DNA of 64,000 nt, from NCBI GenBank assembly GCA_963664065.1, contig OY760942.1, forward strand, positions 2,542,001 to 2,606,000, given 5' to 3'. The position numbers were made by a program, and so were the translations under genes. Every line of letters begins with the position of its first letter. Position 1 is the first letter of the stretch. The stretch comes from JABDJL01 sp963664065. GTDB lineage: Bacteria; Pseudomonadota; Gammaproteobacteria; Xanthomonadales; SZUA-36. The notes below the pieces were generated by a model that was not told the DNA's origin, did not search any database, and saw only the letters and a list, made by a program, of their open reading frames with translations. This document shows, piece after piece, positions 9,699-16,877 of this stretch.

Positions 9699-10155
9699 CT
9701 AATGCCCGAATCCGCGCGGCGGAACCTGGCTTTGCAGATGCCCCATCTTTTTCATCATTTTGCTCATTCCGCCCTTTCCAAACTTCTTCATCATCTTCTG
9801 CATTTGGCCAAATTGCTTGAGCATGCGGTTGACCGACTGAATATCAGTGCCTGATCCAGCCGCAATCCGCTTCTTTCGGGACCCCCTTATAACATCCGGA
9901 AAACACCTTTCCTGTAAGGTCTATGGAATTAATGATCGCGATCATGTGCCGGGTATGCCGGTCATCGACCTTATTACGAACATGGTCCGGAACATCGTTC
10001 ATTCCCGGTAGTTTTTCCATCATGCTACCGATGCCACCCATGGTTTGCATTTGTACCAACTGGCTTTGAAAATCTTCAAGACTGAATCCTTTGCCTTTCT
10101 TGATCTTACGTACGAGTTTTTCTGCTTTTTCCTGATCAACATTACGCTGTACTTC
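9699..10155 (-). pseudogene. ffh: Signal recognition particle protein Ffh, 3' remnant, frameshifted
   Basis: Only the C-terminal M domain remains. The first frame gives EVQRNVDQEKAEKLVRKIKKG...LEDFQSQLVQMQ, the GIGSMMEKLPGM loop and RHTRHMIAIINS, then leaves the family. Removing one base near 9922 restores ERCFPDVIRGSRKKRIAAGSGTDIQSVNRMLKQF and the Met-rich KMMKKFGKGGMSKMMKKMGH tail to a TAG at 9699-9701. The whole NG GTPase domain is absent because the gene is cut at 10155 by the IS3-family element. It lies upstream of rpsP on the same strand, the usual ffh position. Ffh is essential, so an intact copy should exist elsewhere unless this junction is an assembly error. Confidence 0.88.
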
Positions 10156-10186
10156 TGACGTGGTCAACCTATTTGATACAACCCAG

Positions 10187-11065
10187 TTAAGCAGCTTTTC
10201 TTAATTCCGTCATTTCCATTTCATACTGATTCGGGCTTCTGTAATCGAGGTACGAATGCAGTCTGTAACTGTTATAAAACATCGATATGTAATCCAGAAT
10301 ATCCTGCTGTGCTTCATATCGAGTCTGGTAGTGCCACCAATGCACCCGTTCTTGTTTCAAGCTGCCGAAGAAGCTCTCCACAACGGCGTTGTCCCAGCAA
10401 TCACCTTTTCGGCTCATGCTGCCTTTGAAGCCATGTGCTTTCAATAATTTCCTGAAAGCCTTACTGGCATACTGCGATCCGCGGTCAGAATGATGGATCA
10501 ACCCCGCCGTTGGCCTACGCAACCAGATCGCCATCGTCAAAGCATCACACACCAGCTGTGCTGTCATTTGGCTGCTCATACTCCAGCCAACAACTTTTCT
10601 GGAATATAAATCAATAACCACAGCCAGGTACAGCCAGCCTTCCCGGGTCCAGACATAGCTGATGTCTGAAGCAAATACCTGGTTGGGTTGCTCAACATCA
10701 AATTGTCGTTCCAACAAATTCTCAAATAACGGCAATTTGTGATTGCTGTTGGTGGTCACTTTGAATTTCTTCTTATGCCGAACTTGAATACCCGCTTCTT
10801 TCATCAGCTTCACAGTCTTCGTTCTGCTGATCGGAAAACCCAATGCATTCATTGCTCTTTTCATGCGCCGCCGGCCATAGGTGTACTTGCTGGCAATGGC
10901 TATATCCTTCATCCAGTCCAGCATCTCCTGGTGCTCTGGATCAGCCAGTCTGGCTTCTGTATTTCGCCGATAGTGGTAATAACCCTGTCGGCTGACGCCC
11001 AGTACTCGACACATCAGGTCGATTGGCCAGGTCTTCTTATGTTGGGTGACAAACAAATATCTCAT
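10187..11065 (-). CDS. IS3-family transposase OrfB (integrase core)
   Basis: A 292-residue DDE transposase. It has an HTH_21-like start (CRVLGVSRQGYYHYRRN) and an rve core with SDISYVWTREGWLYLAVVIDLYSRKVVGW, HSDRGSQYAS and the final acidic motif in DNAVVESFFGSLKQE. The ATG overlaps the orfA stop. The frame is also open upstream through an A-rich slippery run near 11095-11101, so a -1 frameshift would make the OrfAB fusion transposase usual for IS3 elements. Confidence 0.93.
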   Translation of the reverse strand: MRYLFVTQHKKTWPIDLMCRVLGVSRQGYYHYRRNTEARLADPEHQEMLDWMKDIAIASKYTYGRRRMKRAMNALGFPISRTKTVKLMKEAGIQVRHKKKFKVTTNSNHKLPLFENLLERQFDVEQPNQVFASDISYVWTREGWLYLAVVIDLYSRKVVGWSMSSQMTAQLVCDALTMAIWLRRPTAGLIHHSDRGSQYASKAFRKLLKAHGFKGSMSRKGDCWDNAVVESFFGSLKQERVHWWHYQTRYEAQQDILDYISMFYNSYRLHSYLDYRSPNQYEMEMTELRKAA

Positions 11066-11355
11066 TTCATTTCTTTGGCAAAGAAGACCGTCGCTTTTTT
11101 TAGGATTTCTTTCTCCATTCTCAGGTTTTTGACCTGCGATCTTAACTTCCGGATTTCCTCCTGTTCCGGTGTTAGTTTGCCGTTCCCGCGGAAAGCCTGA
11201 CCGCCATCGGACCGCTGTTCTGAAACCCACCGACCAAGCATATTGCTATTAAGCCCAAGGCTTCTGGCCGCTTCTGCACGGCTATAACCTTGATCGAGTA
11301 CCAAACTGACTGCATCCAGTTTGAACTCCTTTGAATACTTTTTTCTTCTACTCAA
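11062..11355 (-). CDS. IS3-family transposase OrfA (HTH)
   Basis: A 97-residue protein with an HTH_Tnp_1 domain (KKYSKEFKLDAVSLVLDQGYSRAEAARSLGLNSNMLGRWV) and a C-terminal leucine zipper region (EEIRKLRSQVKNLRMEKEILKKA). The AAAAAAAG run within the KK codons near its end is a candidate -1 slippage site leading into OrfB. Confidence 0.92.
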   Translation of the reverse strand: MSRRKKYSKEFKLDAVSLVLDQGYSRAEAARSLGLNSNMLGRWVSEQRSDGGQAFRGNGKLTPEQEEIRKLRSQVKNLRMEKEILKKATVFFAKEMK

Positions 11356-11451
11356 TTTACTTCTCCCAGTTAAATAAATTATCTCTTAACTGGGTTGTAC
11401 AATCTATTGGACCACGTCATGACGGTTTGCGCCCAGCACTGGTTGCCTACA

Positions 11452-11580
11452 GAATGTGGGTGCCGCGCCCTCGCGGCGATGCTCTTTGTGAAAGGCCCTT
11501 TATCTTGTGGGAGGCGCGACCCCGCGGCGATTACTCTTATGGGAGCAAGGTCCACTGTGGGAGCGATTTTCAATCGCGAA
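11452..11580. repeat. REP-like palindromes beside the IS
   Basis: Two diverged GC-rich copies (about 11452-11482 and 11505-11530, core GCCGCGCCCTCGCGGCGAT and similar) precede a standard copy at 11556-11580 with the arms GGGAGCGATT and AATCGCGAA. The wider 11420-11620 stretch holds no supportable gene. Confidence 0.7.
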
Positions 11581-11620
11581 TTCTTCCGTATAAGTTCAGC
11601 GGCATCAATAGCAAGCCTTG

Positions 11621-11896
11621 TTAGCCATTTTTTTCTACCAACTGCCCATCTACATACTTATGCAGAATACTCGAAACCAGCGTTTGATAGGGGATGCCTT
11701 CTTTCAGGGCACGGCTTTGAATGGCCCGGAGATCTCTCGATGACAGCCGTATGTTTATACGAGTATCTTTCTTGAATGTTGCCTCAGCGATGGTCCTGTG
11801 CTGTTTGATTTACTCGACCACCTTTCTGGATCGTTTTAACTCACCCTTCTCAAAGGCTTCGAGAATCTCTCATTCTTCCCTATCCAATTTACTCAT
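11621..11896 (-). pseudogene. CopG-type antitoxin relic with two in-frame stops
   Basis: The frame from the ATG at 11896 to the TAA at 11621 translates as a familiar CopG/ribbon-helix-helix antitoxin: MSKLDREE, stop, EILEAFEKGELKRSRKVVE, stop, then TFKKDTRINIRLSSRDLRAIQSRALKEG and IPYQTLVSSILHKYVDGQLVEK. The two internal stops (TGA and TAA) are nonsense changes in an otherwise well-conserved frame of 91 codons. The ATG overlaps the end of an upstream partner remnant in the usual toxin-then-antitoxin layout. Confidence 0.75.
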
Positions 11897-11974
11897 CTTT
11901 ACCACCTAAATACTGTTTCATTGCCTTCAAATCCAAACCTATTTCCCAAAGTGTTTTTCCAGAAAAGTCATCGC
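11889..11974 (-). pseudogene. 3' fragment of the partner toxin of the CopG relic
   Basis: A short minus-strand frame ending at a TAA (11889-11891) that overlaps the start codon of the CopG relic. It reads DDFSGKTLWEIGLDLKAMKQYLGGKDE. The position directly upstream of a CopG-type antitoxin and the four-base style overlap suggest the last 30 or so codons of its toxin. The rest has been replaced at about 11974 by a HicA fragment on the opposite strand. The toxin family cannot be fixed from this tail. Confidence 0.45.
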
Positions 11975-12086
11975 CAATTTCAACACCCGGAAAAGCCAGG
12001 CACAATCACAGTCGCTGGCAAGCCCCGTACGGAAGTGCCTCCGGGCACACTACAAAGTATCCTCAAACAAGCTGGATTGAAGTAGG
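11975..12086 (+). pseudogene. hicA: HicA toxin 3' remnant, frameshifted
   Basis: The frame QFQHPEKPGTITVAGKPRTEVPPGTLQS matches the C-terminal half of HicA, including the HP..KPGT strand. It then needs removal of one T near 12060 to read ILKQAGLK and the stop at 12084-12086. The N-terminal half, including the dsRBD-like catalytic His region, is missing at the junction with the CopG-pair relic. It stands eight bases before hicB, the normal HicAB order, so it cannot encode an active mRNA interferase. Confidence 0.72.
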
Positions 12087-12094
12087 ATTAATTT

Positions 12095-12307
12095 ATGAAA
12101 TATGCCGTTGTTATTGAAAAAGGGCCTGAGAGTTTTGGTGCTTATGTGCCTGACCTTCCGGGTTGTGTTGCTGTTGGCGAAACGCGATCAGCCGTTGTCC
12201 GGCTGATTCAGGAAGCTGTTGAAGTGCATCTACAGGGCCTTCAGGAGCAAGGTGATGAAATCCCGCTTCCTACGTCGTCCGTTGAGTTTGTTGATGTTGC
12301 TGCGTAG
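12095..12307 (+). CDS. hicB: HicB antitoxin (orphan)
   Basis: A 70-residue protein, MKYAVVIEKGPESFGAYVPDLPGCVAVGET..., with the HicB-like partial RNase H fold (GAYVPDLPGC is the signature, then EAVEVHLQGLQEQGDEIP). It is intact, but the HicA gene upstream is reduced to a frameshifted tail, so this is an antitoxin without its toxin. HicB proteins of this short type lack a separate DNA-binding domain. Confidence 0.85.
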   Translation: MKYAVVIEKGPESFGAYVPDLPGCVAVGETRSAVVRLIQEAVEVHLQGLQEQGDEIPLPTSSVEFVDVAA

Positions 12308-12333
12308 TCATTATTCCTGGCTCCTGCATTTTG

Positions 12334-12435
12334 GGATTCGCGATTAAAAATCGCTCCTGCAGACATTAGATTGCTCTATGCAGGTCTGAGAGGATTCGCG
12401 ATTAAAAATCGCTCCCACAATTGTCCTCGCTCCCA
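12334..12435. repeat. REP-like palindromes, two copies and a half copy
   Basis: Copies at about 12334-12360 and 12393-12420 both read ATTCGCGATTAAAAATCGCTCC in the same orientation, and a half copy (CTCGCTCCCACAA) follows at 12425-12437. They fill the space between hicB and the MarR gene. Confidence 0.75.
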
Positions 12436-12450
12436 CAATGGTCATCGCTG

Positions 12451-12786
12451 CTACAAATCATGGTTGCCGGTGTTTGCCACTTCACGTTGCAGTTCCTGGA
12501 TTTCGGTTTCCAGTTCTTCGTATTCCTGCCTTTTTCGCTGCAGAAAGCTGACCGTGATGCGGGTCTTGGTCTCGATTCCCTTGGGCGTGAGGATGTAAAG
12601 GTAAGCGCGCTTGTTATCGCTGTTTTTGAAATTGCGTGCTTTCACCAGGCCTTTTTCAATCAAGGCCTTCATGCAGTAATTAGCTTTGCCCAGGCTGATG
12701 CCAAGGTGTTCGGCCAGTTCGCGCTGGCTGACCTGGGGGTGGTCTTCCAGGTAGCGGAGAAGTTTTAGGTTGGTGTCCTGGTCCAT
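12451..12786 (-). CDS. MarR-family EPS-associated transcriptional regulator
   Basis: A 111-residue protein with an N-terminal winged helix (LLRYLEDHPQVSQRELAEHLGISLGKANYCMKALIEKGLVKARNF, residues about 9-53), the wing LYILTPKGIETK, and a C-terminal coiled-coil-prone segment (QRKRQEYEELETEIQELQREV). This is the architecture of the small MarR-like regulators found at exopolysaccharide loci. It lies 165 bases downstream of rfaH on the same strand and within 5 kb of nucleotide-sugar genes, consistent with polysaccharide control. Its DNA site is unknown. Confidence 0.8.
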   Translation of the reverse strand: MDQDTNLKLLRYLEDHPQVSQRELAEHLGISLGKANYCMKALIEKGLVKARNFKNSDNKRAYLYILTPKGIETKTRITVSFLQRKRQEYEELETEIQELQREVANTGNHDL

Positions 12787-12794
12787 TTGAGAGC

Positions 12795-12862
12795 AGTGAG
12801 TAGTGAGTAGTGAGTAGAAAGAACAAGATCAAGAGCTTCGCGATCAATGATCGCTCCCACAA
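12795..12862. repeat. 7-bp tandem repeat and a REP-like palindrome upstream of the EPS regulator
   Basis: Three exact tandem copies of AGTGAGT occupy 12795-12815, starting nine bases upstream of the MarR start codon. A REP-like copy (TTCGCGATCAATGATCGCTCCCA region) follows at 12837-12862. The tandem tract lies in the leader of the regulator gene, where changes in copy number could alter expression. Confidence 0.7.
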
Positions 12863-12951
12863 CAGTTACATGCGTAGTGGCAGATTTGTTGTTGGGCACG
12901 CTACCGCCCTGCAGAGGGGGCTCCGCATGGGTATTTTGGGGTGTGGCGTCG

Positions 12952-13482
12952 TTAGCTGACGCGTTGTAACAGCAGGCTGTCCACCTCCACGGTGGACCGT
13001 GTGCCCAGCATCTCCATGAAAATGAGTGCGCGTTGTTCGCCGGTATGTGCCTTCAGGATTCATTCGATGCCGGCGAAGGGGCCGTCAAATATGCGTACCC
13101 AGTCGCCAGGGATTACCGGTGCCGGTTCAAGTTCGATCAGTCCGGATTCCGGTTGCACGCGGGCCTTGATCAAACGGATGATGGTCTCCGGCACAGTGAT
13201 CAACTTCATGCCGAAACGAACCAGGGTACAAACCCCTTTTGTTGAACGCACCGGGCCCAGGCTTTGCTGGTCGGCGATGGCGTTCAGGAACAGGTAACGG
13301 GGGAAAAGCGGTTCGATGCGTTGCTGTTTTAGTGTACGGCGCTGGTAAGGGTTGATGGCCATGGGCAAGAAGCAGTTGAAATCCTGCCTTTGCAGGTTTT
13401 CTGCCGCAAGTTGTTCCTGGCGTGGCTTGGTGTAAACGGCATACCATTTGGCTTTCGATGCCTGCATTCCCTCTCCCCTCAC
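12952..13482 (-). pseudogene. rfaH: RfaH/NusG-like transcription antiterminator with premature stop
   Basis: The N-terminal NGN domain is intact (KWYAVYTKPRQEQLAAENLQRQDF, FPRYLFLNA, VRSTKGVCTLVRFG). Translation then meets TGA at 13060-13062 directly after GPFAGIE. The same frame continues perfectly as ILKAHTGEQRALIFMEMLG, TRSTVEVDSLLLQRVS and a TAA at 12952-12954, which is the KOW domain. A single GGA-to-TGA change explains it. RfaH-type factors let RNA polymerase read long polysaccharide operons. Loss of the C-terminal domain would remove ribosome and NusE contact, although the NGN domain could still bind polymerase. The start is either 13482 or the ATG five codons later. Confidence 0.85.
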
Positions 13483-13507
13483 TCTTGCCTTTTACCAATA
13501 CTAGCCA

Positions 13508-13616
13508 TGTTCAATGGTTGAACACACTGTCAAAAGATACAGTTTTTGCGAATGGTGGAAAGTCGTTTTGTTGTCCGCGTTCAGCGGTTGAACAGATATT
13601 GTTCAGTTAATGAACA
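13508..13616. promoter_or_regulatory. Three 17-bp palindromic operator-like sites
   Basis: Sites TGTTCA-N5-TGAACA at 13508-13524 and 13600-13616 and CGTTCA-N5-TGAACA at 13578-13594 lie upstream of rfaH. The last two centres are 22 bp apart, about two helical turns. The identical half-sites and spacing point to binding by one dimeric repressor or activator. Confidence 0.6.
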
Positions 13617-13710
13617 TAGAAAAGGTCGCGGCGCGGGCGCCGCTCTTGTAAAGAGTGACTTTCCGACACGGTTTTCGGATTTTTGCCATTCCCTTTTCAT
13701 TATTCTTTAT

Positions 13711-13729
13711 GTACGGTAAAATACCGTAC
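13711..13729. promoter_or_regulatory. Palindromic operator before tacAT
   Basis: A perfect inverted repeat GTACGGTA-AAA-TACCGTAC lies 32 bases upstream of the tacA start. Ribbon-helix-helix antitoxins of this family autoregulate through such palindromes, so this is the probable TacA-TacT operator. Confidence 0.7.
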
Positions 13730-13760
13730 GTTAACGAAACAGCTTGTTGAGTGTTAAATC

Positions 13761-14021
13761 ATGGATGCCAGGATAGATCTCAGATTGAAAGCAGAGGACA
13801 AGGCTCTGATCGAGCGTGCCGCTTCACCATTGGGTATCAAGGCGGCCACATTCACGCGGTCTGTGCTGATCAAGGAAGCCGGTGAAATCATTCAAAGCGC
13901 CCATGTTGTCAAGTTTGATGAAGTGGCCGCACGGGAATGCCTTGCCACCTTGAGCCTGCCATTTACGCCCAATGAGGCTCTTGGAAGGGCCTTGGAGCGC
14001 GGTACAGATTTGGGCTTGTAA
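13761..14021 (+). CDS. tacA: TacA-type (DUF1778) antitoxin
   Basis: An 86-residue protein with an N-terminal ribbon-helix-helix (RIDLRLKAEDKALIERAASPLGIKAATFTRSVLIKEA, residues 4-40) and a C-terminal segment with FTPNEALGRALERG, the toxin-binding part of DUF1778 antitoxins. Its stop abuts the toxin ATG at 14022. It should neutralise the GNAT toxin and repress the operon through the palindrome at 13711-13729. Confidence 0.88.
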   Translation: MDARIDLRLKAEDKALIERAASPLGIKAATFTRSVLIKEAGEIIQSAHVVKFDEVAARECLATLSLPFTPNEALGRALERGTDLGL

Positions 14022-14516
14022 ATGCCCCTGAATATCCTGGAGTTGGATTCACGACTTCATGACCGGAAGGCATTTGATTGCGGTAACCTGGATCGCAACC
14101 GTTACATCTGGCAACTCGCCCGGCAGCACCGCAAACTCGGGTTTTCAACCACATACGTTCTAATCCATTCAGATCATCCTGCTCAAATCATTGACTTTTA
14201 CAGTCTCAGCGCGGCGCAGGTTGATTTTGGCGACATCCCCGAACAAGAATCAAGAAAATTACCCAGGGTTCCCGTGCCGGCCGCGCGCGTTGGACAGCTC
14301 GCCGTCAGCCTGGACCACCAGGGCCAGGGATATGGGTCCTTATTGCTGCAACATGCTGTAAAAAGGGCATTGGCCACAAGAGACCAAGCGATGGGCGTGC
14401 ATATGGTCTTTGTGGATCCAGATTCCGCATCCGCGGCGGATTTTTATCGCAAATTCGGTTTCAAGGATTGCAATGCTGAGGGCCGGTCACTGTATTTGTG
14501 CCTCGGCACGGATTGA
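14022..14516 (+). CDS. tacT: TacT-type GNAT toxin (aminoacyl-tRNA acetyltransferase family)
   Basis: A 164-residue GNAT toxin. It has the family opening FDCGNLDRNRYIWQLARQHRKLGFSTTYVL, FYSLSAAQVDFGDIP, the acetyl-CoA loop VGQLAVSLDHQGQGYGSLLL (V..L....G.G.G) and the end VDPDSASAADFYRKFGF. TacT enzymes acetylate aminoacyl-tRNAs and block translation. The pair with the upstream DUF1778 antitoxin is complete and appears intact, unlike the other TA loci nearby. Confidence 0.88.
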   Translation: MPLNILELDSRLHDRKAFDCGNLDRNRYIWQLARQHRKLGFSTTYVLIHSDHPAQIIDFYSLSAAQVDFGDIPEQESRKLPRVPVPAARVGQLAVSLDHQGQGYGSLLLQHAVKRALATRDQAMGVHMVFVDPDSASAADFYRKFGFKDCNAEGRSLYLCLGTD

Positions 14517-14555
14517 GAACAAAAATGGGTGTGCCAAACCAGAAAGGGGCCTTTT

Positions 14556-15969
14556 TTACTCGCTTAACTTCAATTCCTCCCACATCCAATGGCTGTCGTA
14601 AGGCTTGTGTCCCTGATCAGCGGCGCGGCGTAGCTCCATATTTTCCAGGTACTTCAGCCATTCGATGACTTTGTCCCGATCCTTTTTGCTGTTGGCGCAC
14701 TGGCGCGGTGTTTTGTTATCCAGCATGGGGGCGGGTTCATCCAGGCATCGGCGGTAATGTTCATCCTGGTACTCGTGGATTAGCTCGGCCGCAATGTCCG
14801 GATCGATGGCATTGGCCGCATCTTCCCTCTCCTTATCGCGCGGTTGGCGGGCTTCGTGCTCCGCCATCATTTGCTCTGGCGTCTGCAGCTTGCTTAGTGG
14901 CGCACCGATGAGGCCGTGCAGCAGCGCTTGCAACACCTTCTTTCCCTTTTCTGTCCGCCCCGTAGAGTTGGTGTGGAGTACGAGTGCGGCTGACTTTAGA
15001 TCAAGCCAGCCATGAATCAGGCTCCGGACGGGTTCTGCAGATTGCACAGAACTCGATGTTGCTGTCTCTTCAGTCTCGCTGTCGGGCGGTATCCAGGTCC
15101 AGCTTGGCTCATCGGGATCATCGCGCTCCCAATCAGTTTCCGCGTCCAGGCGCTGAGCGATTTCCTCCGGGTTTTCAGTAAGCAGTGGGAAATGGGTCTC
15201 AGTAAATACCAGCGACTCGCCGTCATAGTTGACCATTTCAGGCAGAGGAGTGCGCAATTGCCCCAGGACGTGCACAAGCCAGATGGTGGTGAAGGCAGGA
15301 CAGGATTGCTGCAGCAGTTCCTTGTCGAATTCGCCTGACGCCAGCATCTCGTCCACAACTTTCTTGTCAGTTGCCTTCGACAGTTCCTTTCTGAGCCTGT
15401 TGCGGGAATCATCCAACCCCCCTGAGCAGGCTTTGCGCCGCCGGCTGGGGAAACGGCAGAATGCCACCGGAAAAGATATACTTGCCATTCAGTTTCAACA
15501 CCCGCGCCGCTATCCGGTCCCACTTGACCATGCTTTGCGTACCCGCCTTCTCAAAGACCCGAAGGGTTTTTCCGCCGCGCACCAGGTCACGCAAGTCGCA
15601 ATGGCGCCCGGGCGCGGTTTCGACGACTTCGTAAAGTGAAAGCACAGAGTCCTTTAACGCCCGCAGATAGCTTCGGCCCGGCGCGCTTTCGCGCCAACCA
15701 CGGTGTTGCAGGTAGTCATCGACGATATTCCTGCCGTCCGGTGGAAAGTGGCGGCAGAGTGTATCCTCGAACATGATGCCGAACAGCATGCCGTCATACT
15801 CATACTCCGTCAGCTCCTCTTTAAGTTCTTCCAGGGTGATGTCCATTCGATCGCAAACCGGGCCAAGATGAGCATCGATGATATCGGCATGGACATCCAC
15901 CCATTCGGGGCGATCAGCCCATTGCATAATATTGCGTATGGCTTTATCAATACTGCTGCGTTTTCCCAT
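14556..15969 (-). pseudogene. Conserved hypothetical protein, split by a frameshift
   Basis: Two overlapping minus-strand frames belong together. The first (from ATG 15969) gives MGKRSSIDKAIRNIMQW...DYLQHRGWRESAPGRSYLRAL, then KDSVLSLYEVVETAPG and AARVLKLNGKYIFSGG up to QSLLRG. The second continues LDDSRNRLRKELSKATDKK and ends KPYDSHWMWEELKLSE. The break is in a six-C run at 15417-15422 (+ strand); removing one base fuses them into about 470 residues. The C-terminal part has PAPMLDNKTPRQ...VIEWLKYLEN, vaguely like the P-L-G-TP motif of DUF2384 antitoxin domains. I do not recognise the whole and assign no function. It is convergent to tacT. Confidence 0.65.
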
Positions 15970-16186
15970 CTTATCTTTGACCCCTGGTTACTCAGGCCCT
16001 GACTGCCTGTTCAATACGCTCAAACACTGGTTCACCAACAGCGCGGCGATATAATGTTTGATAATCTTGATATTATCTGATTTTCTTTCACCTAAAAGCC
16101 ATTGGAATTTTTGAATGTGATGAAGAAGTAAAGAGCAAATTGTACGTGCCGATACCGAGGATGGGCAGCGCGCGGGCGAAGCAATC

Positions 16187-16423
16187 GTGGAAGCGGTTGA
16201 AAACCAAATTAGTGAAAATGATCCCCCTGAGACGAAACAAGCACTCAAACGGTTAATGGCCCTGGGGAATTCAAGAGAAAATGCCATTCGATATATCGCA
16301 AGCGCGTTTTCGGTGGAAATGTTTGAGATCCTGAAAAATCGGTCTCCCTATAACGAAGCGCGCTATATCAAGAACTTGAAAGCACTGCCAGAACTGCCGT
16401 TCGACGATGAGGGGGAAATTTAG
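16187..16423 (+). CDS. Small hypothetical helical protein
   Basis: A 78-residue frame from a GTG; the open frame extends back to 16124 without an ATG (QIVRADTEDGQRAGEAIVEAVENQ), so the true start is unsure and the gene could be truncated at its 5' end. The protein is mostly helical: ETKQALKRLMALGNSRENAIRYIASAFSVEMFEILKNRSPYNEARYIKNL. The frame looks protein-like throughout, but I cannot name the family. Confidence 0.5.
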   Translation: MEAVENQISENDPPETKQALKRLMALGNSRENAIRYIASAFSVEMFEILKNRSPYNEARYIKNLKALPELPFDDEGEI

Positions 16424-16550
16424 CAAATATCCTACAAAACCAAGCAGGCATTTTTGATGCCGTTTGTTCTGAATGTGCTTATAGGCCTGGAGCAGCAAGA
16501 CCGGTTTAAGCCGACAAACTCGTATTTATGTTGCAATAAGACTGTTTGAT

Positions 16551-16574
16551 AATGTATCCCATTTGGGACACATT
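16551..16574. promoter_or_regulatory. Palindromic operator before relB
   Basis: Inverted arms AATGTATCCCA and TGGGACACATT around a TT centre match at 10 of 11 positions. The site lies 28 bases before the relB start and is the likely autoregulatory operator of the antitoxin. Confidence 0.6.
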
Positions 16575-16602
16575 GTTATTATTTGATTATGAGGCCAGGT
16601 CA

Positions 16603-16863
16603 ATGAGCAAAAGCGCAATGGTACGTGCAAGAATAGAACCTGAATTAAAAGAACACGCAGAAGAGGTTTTTCATCACCTTGGTTTAAGCGTAACCCAGGC
16701 CATTACCATGTTTTATAAGCAGGTAGAAATCCGAAATGGTCTGCCATTTAATATGGTTATTCCAAGCTTGGAAACAAGTAAAACTTTTGCGGCCACAGAC
16801 TCTGAAAAAGACTTGGTTATTTGCAACGATGCCGACGATATGTTCAATAAGCTTGGCATTTAG
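16603..16863 (+). CDS. RelB/DinJ-family antitoxin (orphan)
   Basis: An 86-residue ribbon-helix-helix antitoxin: MSKSAMVRARIEPELKEHAEEVFHHLGLSVTQAITMFYKQVEIRNGLPF, typical of DinJ/RelB. The frame opens 19 codons earlier at 16546, but the ATG at 16603 gives the family N-terminus and leaves the palindrome outside the gene. No RelE/YafQ toxin follows: the next gene is galE, convergent and 14 bases away. It is therefore an unpaired antitoxin. Confidence 0.85.
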   Translation: MSKSAMVRARIEPELKEHAEEVFHHLGLSVTQAITMFYKQVEIRNGLPFNMVIPSLETSKTFAATDSEKDLVICNDADDMFNKLGI

Positions 16864-16877
16864 TGTTTTCATATGTT

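Larger units (their letters stand above)
10156..11419 (-). mobile_element. IS3-family insertion sequence (copy 1)
   Basis: A 1264-bp element with imperfect inverted ends. Both termini read TGACGTGGTC inward, and a second match TACAACCCAGTTAAG follows about 15-20 bases further in. It contains overlapping orfA and orfB transposase genes on the minus strand. The bases flanking the two ends do not match each other, so no target duplication is visible. That implies a rearrangement between IS copies, a flanking deletion or an assembly join at a repeated IS. Its left end cuts ffh. Confidence 0.85.

Noticed and set aside
11452..12437. Repeated palindromes that might be a CRISPR array
   Set aside because: Copies are irregularly spaced, differ in orientation and sequence, and no spacers of constant length separate them.
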